DNA of 64,000 nt. It comes from Ovis canadensis. Taxonomy: Eukaryota; Chordata; Mammalia; Artiodactyla; Bovidae. Numbering within the stretch: the first letter of the stretch is position 1; every line of letters starts with the position of its first letter. The position numbers and the translations under genes were made by a program. This document shows, in pieces, positions 54,976 through 64,000 of the stretch. Location of the stretch: positions 14,776,001-14,840,000 of the forward strand of contig NC_091262.1 of the NCBI RefSeq assembly GCF_042477335.2. The letters are read 5' to 3'. The notes under the pieces are model-generated. The model did no database searches. It had not been told where the DNA came from and saw only the letters and a program-made list of their open reading frames with translations.

Positions 54976-56334
54976 ACAGTTCAGTTCAATCGCTCAGTCG
55001 TGTCCGACTATTTGCGACCCCATGAATCACAGCACGCCAGGCCTCCCTGTCCATCACCAACTCCCAGAGTTCACTCAGACTCACGTCCATCGAGTCAGTG
55101 ATGCCATCCAGCCATCTTATCCTCTGTCATCCCCTTCTCCTCCTGCCCTCAGTCCCTCCCAGCATCAGAGTCTTTTCCAATGAGTCAACTCTTCGCATGA
55201 GGTGGCCAAAGTACTGGAGTTTCAGCTTTAGCATCATTCCTTCCAGAGAAATCCCAGGGCTGATCTTTAGAATGGATTGGTTGGATCTGCCTGCAGCCCA
55301 AGGGACTCTCAAGAGTCTTCTCCAACACCACAGTTCAAAAGCATCAATTCTTCGGTGCTCAGCCTTCTTCACAGTCCAACTCTCACATCCATACATGACC
55401 ACAGGACAAACCATAGCCTTGGCTAGATGGACCTTAGTCAGCAAGTAATGTCTCTGCTTTTGAATATGCTATCTAGGTTGGTCACAACCTTTCTTCCAAG
55501 GAGTAAGCATCTTTTAATTTCATGGCTGTAGTCACCATCTGCAGTGATTTTGGAGCACCCCCAAAATAAAGTCTGACACTTTCCCACTGTTTCCCCATCT
55601 ATTTCCCATGAAGTGATGGGGCCAGATGCCATGATCTTCGTTTTCTGAATGTTGAGCTTTAAGCCAACTTTTCTGCTCTCCTCTTTCACTTTCATCAAGA
55701 GGCTTTTGAGTTCCTCTTCACTTTCTTCCATAAGGGTGGTGTCATATGCATATCTGAGGTTCTTGATATTTCTCCTGGCAATCTTGATTCCAGCTTGTGC
55801 TTCTTCCAGTCCAGCATTTCTCATGATGTACTCTGCATATAAGTTAGATAAACTGGGTGACAATATACAGCCTTGACATACTCCTTTTCCTATTTGGAAC
55901 CAGTCTGTTGTTGCATGTCCAGTTCTAACTGTTGCTTCCTGACCTGCAGAGAGGTTTCTCAAGAGGTAGGTCAGGTGGTCTGGTATTGCCATCTCTTTCA
56001 GAATTTTCCACAGTTGATTGTGATCCACACCGTCAAAGGCTTTGGCATAGTCAATAAAGCAAAAAGAGATGTTTTTCTGGAAGTCTCTTGCTTTTCCCAT
56101 GATCCAGCGGATGTTGGCAATTTGATCTCTGGTTCCTCTGCCTTTTCTAAAACCAGCTTGAACATCAGGAATTTACGGTTCACATATTGCTGAAGTCTGG
56201 CTTGGAGAATTTTGAGTATTACTTTACTAGCGTGTGAGATGAGTGCAATTGTGCGGTAGTTTGAGCACTCTTTGGCATTGCTTTTCTTTGGGATTGGAAT
56301 GAAAACTGACCTTTTCCAGTCCTGTGGCCATTAT
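54976..56334 (-). mobile_element. BovB, 5'-truncated copy inside an old L1
   Basis: The 3' end is at 'cacagttcagttcaatcgct'. It extends to 'ccttttccagtcctgtggcc' in the reverse transcriptase, about 1.36 kb. C-terminal domain in 55127-55444, reverse transcriptase in 55438-56183. Confidence 0.95.
55438..56100 (-). pseudogene. BovB reverse transcriptase fragment with YAYD
   Basis: A 220-codon frame with motif A (FCFIDYAKAFDGVDH near residue 15) and motif B (QGCILSPSLSNLYAEYI near 80). Motif C reads YAYD where the family has YADD, so the first catalytic aspartate has become tyrosine. The fragment continues to SWEIDGETVGKCQTLFW and then shifts frame before the C-terminal domain. The upstream part lies in another frame (55998-56183). 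It is a dead copy, though the frame is otherwise long and little diverged. Confidence 0.88.
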
Positions 56335-56339
56335 TATGT

Positions 56340-57236
56340 CATATAAACTGTAGCCAAGAGAAAGCTGATAATTTGTATGTAATATCAGATTAATGGACTT
56401 TAAGACAAAAATTCATGCAAAGAAAGAAGCAAACAAAAACATTTTATAATAATAAAAGCATCAACTAAACAGGTAGCCATTCTAAAATTTTCTGCACTTA
56501 ATGTTTCACCTACGTGTACCTAATAACTAAAGAATATATAATGCAATATTTAGCACAACTAGGAGAAGAAACTGATCTAAAATCATATAATAGCAGTTGG
56601 AGATTTCAACACTTGTCTGTTAGTAAGTATTACAACAGCAAAAATCACCAAGGATATAAAACATTTGATAAATATAATTAATCAAATTAATTCAATTTAT
56701 CTATGTAAAATACTGTACTTGACAACTGCATATCAGTGTTTCTTTTTATGTGCACATGGAACAGTTACCAAGTATACTATGTGAAATAAAGAAAAAAAAA
56801 AAAGCAGACTATATGCTTGTCCCTAAATTAAATCTCAAAAAAAAAAAAGAAAAACAATTCAAATAAATGAAAAAACAAAGTGTGCTCTCTGACAACTTTG
56901 AATTTAAGCTGGAAATAAAGAACAGAAAGATATAGACAAATCCTTAATAGTTTAGCAGTTAAGCAACTCATGTCTGAATAAATGAGCTAAAGGATACATT
57001 ATGGTGGTTTAGTCACTAAGTCATGTCCTACTCTTGTGACCCCATGGCCTGTAGCCTGCCAGGCTTTCTGTCCATGGGGCTCTCCAGGCAAGAACATTGG
57101 AGTGCGTTGCCATTTCCATCTTCAAAAGGATACATTATAGTGAATATTTAAAAAAATAGTTTGAAATGAGTGGTAACATGTAGGTCATATCAAAGCCAGT
57201 TAAATGCAACTAAAGTAATGCTAAAAGGGTATTTAA
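56340..57236 (+). mobile_element. old L1, endonuclease region
   Basis: 'gcagttggagatttcaacac', 'tgtgcacatggaacagttac' and 'gtgctctctgacaactttga' are the GDFN-, SAHGTF- and SDH-coding segments of an old L1 ORF2, in that order, with many stops. It continues the L1 at 54170-54975. A SINE interrupts it near 57003. Confidence 0.65.
57003..57124 (-). mobile_element. Bov-tA/Bov-A SINE fragment
   Basis: Reverse-complement Bov-A body only. Perfect 14-bp duplication AAAGGATACATTAT at 56989-57002 and 57125-57138. Confidence 0.9.
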
Positions 57237-57237
57237 T

Positions 57238-57588
57238 TGCTGGGGTCCAGCCCCGGTGGATCCAGGGAATTTGAAGGGTGGACGGAGTCAGTGAGGAAAA
57301 ACTTCCTTATTTAGAAATATAAAGAGAAATTAGGAAAGAATAGTATAGTAGGAAAATTAGTGGAGAAAGGAAGCTGAATAACTTGATTTACGTGGAAAGC
57401 TAATAAAACCTTGAGACAAGAGGTTTGCACCATCTACGTAGGCCACTGGCGCCTGCTTGAATAGCAGAAGGTGCCCCGCCTTGGGCTCCCTCTCACGTGG
57501 GTCTTAGAAGCCAGGGCAAGTAAGTAGACATGGTGAGCCTCCACGCTCCAGATGGGAATTCAGCCTGAAAAGGAGAGGGAGGGAGAGG

Positions 57589-57656
<68 letters not shown>

Positions 57657-58661
57657 ACACAGGGGGAGCCAGATTTCCAAGAAACTAGTTTGAGAAACTA
57701 GTCTGAGAAACTGGTCCATCCTTTATTGTCTGGGAAAGCTTTTTATACTTTTGGTTGTACATAGAGATCAATGGATAATACAAAGTTATGCAGCGTCAGC
57801 AGCCCTGACTCTTATCGAGACCAGGCTTTCTCTCTGCATACCTAGCTGTATACACAAGTTTTAGGTGATTTACATCATCTTCTGGACAGGAGGCCTATTA
57901 ACATTTTATGGCCCTTTTCTGATAAGGGTCTGTCAACCAGAAAACTTATTTGCCTTTAAAAGTGTTGTTCTTCCCAAAGTCTGGTGCCACTCTCAGAAAG
58001 CACTAATTAAGGTTACATTCTTACATAGCAAGGACACAACAATTTATAACAAAGAAAGAGGAGTACAGTGATTTATAACAAAGAGAAAGTTTACTAACTC
58101 AAAAAACCTAGTGTTGTTAACATCAAAACTACTATATTCCTTTTTCTATATCCCAATTACATTGATTAATATCCTCCAGGTGCCTAAAAGATGAAGAATA
58201 TTGAGGTCTGGCAAGAGTCATTGACTCAACAGTGAAACCCATCACCAACATAATTCTTAGTGCTTTAAAAAAGGGGGACTCTATATCTTTAAGATGCTTT
58301 AAGCTTCTCGCCTTTCGCTGTTGGGGGCCGTAAACCATTCACATGTGTAGTTAAACCTGTCAGGCAAGTTAGAGAGCCATCAAAGGAGTTTGAGCTGAAA
58401 CATTCTTTTCATATGCAGGAGACTGACTGGAGCTCTAAGTTAACTTTTTCCAGAGAAAGGTGGTCGGGGACAGCCCCCTGTTACTGCCAGAAGCATAAGC
58501 AAAAAGCATAATGCAGTACGGCAGGCAGACTCTGGTTTTGTGGGTAGATGTTTGAGAAAATTCAGCGAGGCTCCCTTAAGGCCCAACTCTCCTTTGCCTG
58601 TCGGACCCCTTAACCTCATGACCTTTGCCACGGGTGGGACTCCTCGTGCTGGCTCCCGGCA
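57238..58661 (-). promoter_or_regulatory. ERV2-like LTR with TATA box and AATAAA
   Basis: TG...CA ends. On the minus strand TATAAAA (57741-57747) is followed shortly by AATAAA (complement at 57722-57727). This close spacing is usual for class II LTRs, where the signal lies in or near a short R region. A GA tract in U5-side sequence lengthens this LTR relative to the solo copy (1424 against 1137 bases). Confidence 0.8.
57594..57653. repeat. (GA)30 microsatellite in the LTR
   Basis: About 30 uninterrupted GA units, grown from a purine-rich segment that is only 'ggagtaaagaggagacaagg' in the solo LTR. Confidence 0.95.
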
Positions 58662-58680
58662 TCTCTCCCTTTTTTATTTC
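58662..58680 (-). promoter_or_regulatory. retroviral polypurine tract
   Basis: On the minus strand GAAATAAAAAAGGGAGAGA lies directly before the LTR start, the position of the primer for plus-strand DNA synthesis. Confidence 0.75.
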
Positions 58681-58968
58681 TTAAAACAGCCAGATGCAGT
58701 TCAGTCGCGAGCCTCTGAATGCTCTGCAGAAGAATCCTGACATACAAGGAAGAATGATTATGAGGAGCAAGATTAGAGCACCCACAGCAACATAACTAAC
58801 AAGAGTAGACAGATTAGTCTTTTCAGAAATGAAATTAGAGAATGTATGGAAAAAGTCATTGGCTTCTCCTGCAGCAGTAAAATCTGATTGGGAGTATTTC
58901 AAGGTCTCTATCTGACAGTGAAGTTTTCCCAAATCCAAACCAATGTTGGAGCCGTTCCATACCCTCAA
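58681..58968 (-). pseudogene. ERV env, end of transmembrane subunit
   Basis: A 95-codon frame ends shortly before the polypurine tract. It has an ectodomain stretch with CQIETLKYSQ near residue 18, then a hydrophobic membrane anchor of about 22 residues (SYVAVGALILLLIIILPC near 58). A short cytoplasmic tail follows. This is the layout of a retroviral transmembrane subunit C-terminus. Fusion peptide, immunosuppressive-like region and surface subunit are not present. The frame begins with a Met that is internal to env, so no complete protein exists here. Similarity to betaretroviral envelopes is inferred from the LTR class, not from a search. Confidence 0.7.
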
Positions 58969-59094
58969 AAGGTGATTCCCAATTCCCTCTTAGCCACAGT
59001 CCGTCTCATTTACCCTCAGGGGTGTCACACAAACCCACCACAGTCAGCATGACAGGACAATACAAAGGAATTGAAAATCAATCATCCAAGCTAG

Positions 59095-59265
59095 GAACCA
59101 ACAAAATTTTTCTGTAAAGGCCCAGATAGTAAATATTTCAGGCTTTTGGGCCATCTGATCTCTGTTCCAATTATTTCTGCCATTGTGGAGTTAGAATATT
59201 CACAGACATTGAGGAAACAAGTTGTTGGCCCATGGATCATAGTTTCAGACAAATATGTAAAATTA
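59095..59265 (+). mobile_element. MER20 (hAT-type DNA transposon) remnant
   Basis: 'aatttttctgtaaaggccca', 'gatagtaaatatttcaggct', 'gggccatctgatctctgttc' and 'ggcccatggatcatagttt' follow the MER20 consensus. This is an old eutherian element. Confidence 0.8.
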
Positions 59266-59621
59266 CTGTGAAAAAAGCACACTCTTTAAATCTAGTGAAA
59301 ATAAGCAGTTGGTCTGATCAACCTTACTTACTAGGGTGAAAAAATGAGCAAATCACCTCATAGTGTATAGAGGGAAAGCCTCCCCTGGCTTGTAAAAATC
59401 AAAATTATATTCCTCCCACACACTTTTATTTCTACCTCTTTTCTCTGGTATATTTTTTCTAGTACTACTCTAAGTTACATCCATAATTTCCATTATTTTA
59501 TTTCCATTATATTTCCATTATTTCATTATTTGTCTTTTATCTTCCCATCTCAATCATAGGTTCTATGGAGGCTGAAACTTTGTCTCTTCCATGTGCTGTG
59601 TCTTTAGCACCCAGGAGACTT
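59266..59621. other. unassigned stretch
   Basis: AT-rich, with ATTTCCATTATTTC repeats near 59488-59530. No gene recognised. Confidence 0.5.
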
Positions 59622-59635
59622 CCTGGAGTCAGGTG

Positions 59636-59869
59636 AGGTGAAGTGAAGTGAAGTGAAGTAAAGTGAAGTGAAGTCGCCCAGTCATGTCCAACTCTTTGCG
59701 ACCCCGTGGACTGTAGTCCACCAAATTCCTCCATCCATGGGATTCTCCAGGCAAGAATACTGGAGTGGGTTGCCATTTTGTTCTCCAGGGGATCTTCCCG
59801 ACCCAGGGATCGAACCCAGGTCTCCCACATTGCAGGCAGATGCTTTAACCTCTGAGCCACCAGGGAAGC
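59636..59869 (-). mobile_element. Bov-tA SINE with GTGAA tail repeats
   Basis: Complete reverse-complement element with head 'gagccaccagggaagc' and a tail of about seven GTGAA units. Perfect 14-bp duplication CCTGGAGTCAGGTG at 59622-59635 and 59870-59883. Very little diverged. Confidence 0.97.
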
Positions 59870-60024
59870 CCTGGAGTCAGGTGGATGCTCATAATTATTG
59901 ATGGAGTCTGTGATCAAATTATAAGGAAGAGGAATTAAAGTTTAAAAGTCCTAAGCCCCAGAAGTGACATTAAGTTATATACACAAATGAAGAACATCTC
60001 ATAGTCACTTTCAATAATTCCATC

Positions 60025-60535
60025 AGAAACATCTCTATGGAAAGAGTAACATGGAAACTTACATTACCATATGTAAAACAGATAGCCAACGGGAATTTGC
60101 TGCATGTCTCAGGAAACTCAAACCGGGGCTCTGTATCAACCTAGAGGGGTGGAATGGGGAGGGAGATGGGAGAGGGTTCAGAAGGGAGAGGATATATGTA
60201 TACTTATACTTTGGCCACCTCATGCGAAGAGTTGACTCATTGGAAAAGACTTTGATGCTGGGAGGGATTGGGGGCAGGAGAAGAAGGGGACGACAGAGGA
60301 TGAGATGGTTGGATGGCATCACTGACTCGATGGATGCGAGTCTGAGTGAATTCTGGGAGTTGGTGATGGACAGGGAGGCCTGGGGTGCTGTGATTCATGG
60401 GGTCGCAAAGAGTTGGACACGACTGAGTGACTGAACTGAACTGAACTGAACTGATGGCTGATTCATGTTGAAGTTTGACAGAAAACAGCAAAATTCTGTA
60501 AAGCAATTATCCTTCATTAAAAAAATTAAAAAAAA
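60025..60535 (+). mobile_element. ruminant L1 3' tail, split by BovB
   Basis: 'gtaaaacagatagccaacgg', 'gctctgtatcaacctagagg' and 'gatatatgtatactta' on the left; 'tggctgattcatgttgaagt' and 'gtaaagcaattatccttcat' plus an A-rich tail on the right. Confidence 0.8.
60208..60456 (+). mobile_element. BovB 3' tail inside an L1 tail
   Basis: Starts 'tactttggccacctcatgcg' and ends with four GAACT units. Encodes the end of the C-terminal domain ([19 protein letters not shown]). Confidence 0.95.
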
Positions 60536-60729
60536 ATCTACTCAGTGGGACAAAAGACAATTGGCAATGTGAAACAAGAATTAAAATGTCTGAAAATTAG
60601 CAGAAATATTAGTTATAAAAACAATACTTACACTAAAGAATACATTAAATGTGATGTGTCTGAGGAAAGAATTAATGAATGAGGAGACAGATTGAGGAAA
60701 TCTCTTCAAGAGAAAAACCAAAACAAGTT

Positions 60730-60967
60730 TTTTAAAAAATATATTGAGAAAGTAGCATCGGCATATATACACTACTATGTGTAAAACAGATAGCTAGTGG
60801 GAAGTTGCTATATAACACAGGGAGCACAGCCTGGTACTCTGCGGTCACCTAGAGGGGTGGGATGGGAGGGACACTCAAGGCAGAGGGGATATATATATAC
60901 TTATGACTGACTCAGGTTGTTGCACAGAGGAAACCAACACAACATTGTGAAGCAATTATCCTCCAAT

Positions 60968-60969
<2 letters not shown>
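60730..60969 (+). mobile_element. second L1 3' tail
   Basis: 'gtgtaaaacagatagctagt', 'cctagaggggtgggatggga', 'gtgaagcaattatcctccaa' repeat the 3' UTR layout of the previous entry with more divergence. Confidence 0.75.

Positions 60970-61011
<42 letters not shown>
60970..61011. repeat. (AC)20 microsatellite
   Basis: Uninterrupted AC run formed in the tail of the L1. Confidence 0.95.
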
Positions 61012-61017
<6 letters not shown>

Positions 61018-61721
61018 TGTATGGAGGAGAGAAACAGAAGTGCCAATGTCCAGATAATAGAAGTCTCAGAAAGAGAAAATATAAATGGAGATGAGGTGAT
61101 ATCTGAAGGAATGATGGGAATTAAATTTTCCTAAATCAAATAAAGATGAACGACCTTTGTTTCAAAGGCCTCATAGTGTGCCCTCAAAGAGAGGTAAAGA
61201 AAGTGTACATGTACTTACATTATAGTAAAGCACAAGATATAAAAGGAAAGATAAATTAGAAGGCTTCACAGACAAAACAAAAACAAAAACAAAAAACTCA
61301 GACGAGCCCAAGAATCAGATTGACATCATTTGTTTTACACTATCAACTAGTTGCAAGAAGACAGTGAAGTAGGATATTCCCCATAGTGAAGGGAAACAAC
61401 TTAGCACCTAAAAGTTTATATTCAAGTAAATTGTCATTCAAACTCAGAAACATGTTAAGATACTCTCTGATGCAGAAGGTCTTGGAAGGTTTGACAAAGA
61501 TCTGCACTGGAAACAAGTGGGAAATATTTGTATAAGTGGAAATACATGTCTAGGAGATGCTACAGGAGATTTACGAGGGAACAGATGATTTCAAATCTTG
61601 GTAAACTTTATCATCCTTAAAAATAAGATCAAAGAAAAAGAAAAAATATATCTTAATGACTATGAACTTTAAATCTAAGTATTACCAACATAAGGAGTGA
61701 AGAGTCTGAAATATTTGAATA
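61012..61721. other. unassigned A-rich stretch
   Basis: A-rich sequence with no frames above 60 codons and no repeat family that I can name. An old L1 or similar would fit the base composition. Confidence 0.4.
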
Positions 61722-62042
61722 TGTGCCTCCCTGATAGCTCAAGCTCAGTGGTAAAGAATCTGCCTGCAATTCAGGAGACTCCAGTTTGATTCCTGGGTCA
61801 GGAAGATCCCTTGGAGAAGGATTAGGCTACCTACTCCAGGATTCTTGGGCTTCCCTTGTGGCTCAGCTGGGAAAGAATCCACCTGCAATGCAGGACACCT
61901 GGGTTCAATCCCTGGGTTGGGAAGATCCCCTGGAGAAAGAAAAGGCTACTCACTCCAGTACTCTGGTCTAGAGAAGTCCGTGGACTGTGTAGTCTATAGG
62001 GTCGCAGAGAGTTGGACACAATTGAGTGACTTTCACTTTCTA
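61722..62042 (+). mobile_element. Bov-tA composite (head-body-head-body)
   Basis: A first head and partial Bov-A body (61722-61849) run into a second complete Bov-tA (GGGCTTCCCTTGTGGCTCAG at 61850). This tandem form matches the longer Bov-tA3-type structure. Confidence 0.9.
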
Positions 62043-62451
62043 AAAGAAAGAACAAATTTTTTCCCCCCTTTGGGTGGTGGAGGAGATATAAACATCAATA
62101 CCCCCGCAAAATGAGACATAGATTAAAATAATGAAAAATGTGTAAGAGAAATAAAATAATACACAGACTGTAAAAACAGGTTTTGTTAGATCAGATTTCC
62201 CCAAAGAACACTCTAATATGAGAATGGATCTCTGCAGAACAAGACATTTGTCTACTACATAGGTCAAAATTGATCAATAAAATAAATTTAAGTGAAATAA
62301 ATTACAGTGAAAAAATACATGGATGTATAAATAAAAGTTTTCAATATATGTTGAAAAATATAAGAATGAAAAAGACACATCGTCTGGTGAACCTCTCCAA
62401 TCCCACTAATACTTATGGTCTTAAATCCTGTTTTTATATTATTAGATAGGA
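62043..62451. other. unassigned stretch
   Basis: AT-rich; nothing recognised. Confidence 0.45.
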
Positions 62452-62462
62452 AATGTCACTGC

Positions 62463-62795
62463 TGTGCTGTGCTTAGTTGCTCAGTCATGTTTGACTCTTT
62501 GTGACCCTATGGACTGTAGCCCACCAGGCTCCTCTGTCCATGGCGATTCTGCAGGCAAGTATACTGGAGTGGGTTGCCATAACCTCCTCCTGGGGATCTT
62601 CCCAACCCAGGGATCGAAACCAGGTCTCCCATATTGCCGGCAGATTCTTTACCATCTGAGCCCCCTGGGAAGCCCAAGAATATTGGAGTGGGTAGCCTAT
62701 CCTTCTCCAGAGGATCTTCCTGACCCAGGAATTGAACCAGGGTCTCTTGCATTGCAGGCGGATTCTTTACTAGCTGAACTACCGGGGAAGCCCAA
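62463..62795 (-). mobile_element. Bov-tA composite, inverted
   Basis: Same tandem arrangement as 61722-62042 but on the minus strand. Flanked by AATGTCACTGC (62452-62462) and AAGGTCACTGC (62796-62806). Confidence 0.92.
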
Positions 62796-62806
62796 AAGGT
62801 CACTGC

Positions 62807-63487
62807 ATAATGGTAAAAATTTCAACATACCAGGTTGCTATCTCAGTTTTAAACATGTATGCACCTGATAAAACAGCTTCAAAATATCTCAAGCTGGATG
62901 ATTCAGTAATGAAGAAGAGCATGTTGAATAGTTAAGTTGAAAGACAAGCATAATATGCATACAATTTATAAAGCATATTCATAGCAGAGTTCTCCAGGTC
63001 CTTAAGTTATTTAAATCAGTAAAGATATTGCAGAGAGGGCAGAATGATCTTTGAAAAAAAACACAACCAACTGTATTTGGTCTAAAATGACTGAATATTA
63101 ATTTTTTGTTTATGATTGTCATGTAAATGCAAACATTGGTAATTAAGAAGTCCAGACTGTTGAGTGAAGAGGTGTGAGGAAAGTGGTGATAATCATGACA
63201 GGTTAAAAGGACAGTTTGGAGTCAGGACTATTCAGGGAATGATATGGAGCAAAGTGATGGGATTCCAAACTAGAGAGACAGCCTGAGGCTGAGGGAAGAG
63301 CTATGACAAGTATTTCTGATGGAAGCATTGCCCTTATGGGTGGCTGATGGTACACAGGGACACAGAGGCAGGAGAGCACTCCAGCCCCCTCACAGCTCTG
63401 TGCTGACTGACAAGGAGCATGAGCATGGCAGCGGCAGGGGCCGCCATCTCTGGAGGCCCTGTGAGCACAGAGATCCCATGAGACAGT
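62807..63487. other. unassigned stretch
   Basis: No gene identified. The overlapping 106-, 61- and 60-codon frames at 63203-63523 lie in a modestly GC-rich part, on both strands, without domains. The GC-rich piece may be internal sequence of the adjacent LTR element, but I see no motif that shows it. Confidence 0.4.
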
Positions 63488-64000
63488 GTTGCAGAAACCA
63501 GTAACCGAGAAGCCAAGCATCACACTTGGAGAGTTGGAGAACTCAGGTTTATTACACCAGTGGGCCCAAAGGAGTTACAACTCCAAGCTCTGAGCCCTCA
63601 ACAAAGGGGTTACAAAGCTTTATAGACCATGAATGACATCAGACTACAGTGGACAATGCTAACTGTTAATGAGTTGGTTTAAACTAGGGATTTCATGCTC
63701 ATGTGCTGGAACAAAGTTAGGATGGGGTGTGGTGGGAAGGCAGGGTGCCTGACCTTTATAGGGACAGGCTAGTTAAACAGGATTACAGGGGCTAGGCAAT
63801 TGCAAAAGCAAGCAAGTGTGAGTGAGACAAGCTTCAGTTCCTAGCATTGTTGAAAGTTTCCATTTTCCGAGACTATGTGACCTACGTGATCCAGACTTTG
63901 CAAGGAGCAAGCTGAATCACAGAAGCAGAACGAGCAGGAGGTTATTGTAAATTTTAACTTTTCCTCTTCAATCCCTGCTCTTGATGCTTCTGTCACTCAT
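63488..64000 (-). mobile_element. LTR of another ERV, running off the window
   Basis: The left (3') end is TGTTGCAGAAACC in plus-strand text, i.e. a CA end on the minus strand. AATAAA (complement at 63548-63553) lies about 60 bases inside, and a TATAAA (complement at 63619-63624) about 70 bases further. This R-U5 layout, with the 'gcttggcttctcggttact' phrase before the end, is typical of gammaretrovirus-like (ERV1) LTRs. U3 continues beyond the window. It shares no similarity with the LTRs at 47752 and 57238. Confidence 0.65.

Larger units (their letters stand above)
57238..59085 (-). mobile_element. Partial ERV2-like provirus: 3' LTR, PPT and env end
   Basis: The minus-strand order is env transmembrane-subunit end, polypurine tract, LTR. 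The LTR (57238-58661, TGCTGGGGTCCAG to CCCGGCA in plus-strand text) is homologous along its length to the solo LTR at 47752-48888. Retroviral sequence stops near 59085, where an old MER20 begins. The rest of env, pol, gag and the 5' LTR are absent from the window, so the provirus was cut by a deletion. I found no matching 6-bp duplication. Confidence 0.85.

Overview
The window is nuclear DNA from a ruminant, most likely a bovid. The marker repeats are BovB (RTE-type) LINEs, Bov-tA and Bov-A2 SINEs, tRNA-derived CHR-type SINEs and a ruminant L1 with its own 3' UTR. I cannot name the species. I find no spliced host gene, no exon-intron structure and no RNA gene. Nearly every open reading frame belongs to a transposable element, a retrocopy or a tandem repeat.

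Layout. Positions 1-9 kb hold three BovB insertions: the 5' half of one cut by the window edge, a 5'-truncated one (3009-5512), and a scrambled one (6099-8947) whose five blocks are permuted and inverted between one pair of target-site duplications (TSDs). A mariner with both terminal inverted repeats lies at 9344-10655. From 11 to 19 kb there are MIR and SINE insertions and an old plus-strand L1, split by a 1.9-kb retroposed transcript of unknown origin (16127-18009) with a 12-bp TSD. From 19 to 34 kb there are a BovB with a 14-bp TSD, an old minus-strand L1, an ERV pol scrap, and a CHR SINE (24601-25420) inside which a 26-bp unit expanded to 20 copies that are open in all six frames. Several Bov-tA copies, a BovB tail and an MLT1-like LTR split by two younger insertions follow.

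Positions 34.9-42 kb are a nested L1 stack: an older L1 interrupted by a younger 3-kb L1, a BovB tail, a Bov-A2 with a (GCA)n run and an inverted L1 tail. Positions 43943-52542 are an L1 that reaches its 5' UTR and is flanked by 12-bp TSDs. It carries an RPL7 retrocopy with an uninterrupted 248-codon frame in its A-rich tail, a Bov-A2, and a solo LTR (47752-48888, TSD ATAGGT) that breaks ORF2. From 52.5 to 60 kb there are old plus-strand L1 pieces, another BovB, and a partial provirus of the same LTR family (3' LTR plus the end of env). The last 4 kb hold L1 tails, an AC microsatellite, two composite Bov-tA elements in inverted orientation and an unrelated LTR running off the right edge.

These genes do not form a pathway. 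The shared biology is retrotransposition: L1 and BovB endonuclease and reverse transcriptase would have mobilised themselves, the SINEs and the retrocopies. Every reverse-transcriptase or transposase frame I can see is truncated, frameshifted or altered. The most plausible still-readable host-derived frame is the RPL7 copy. Family names are from memory; no database was searched.
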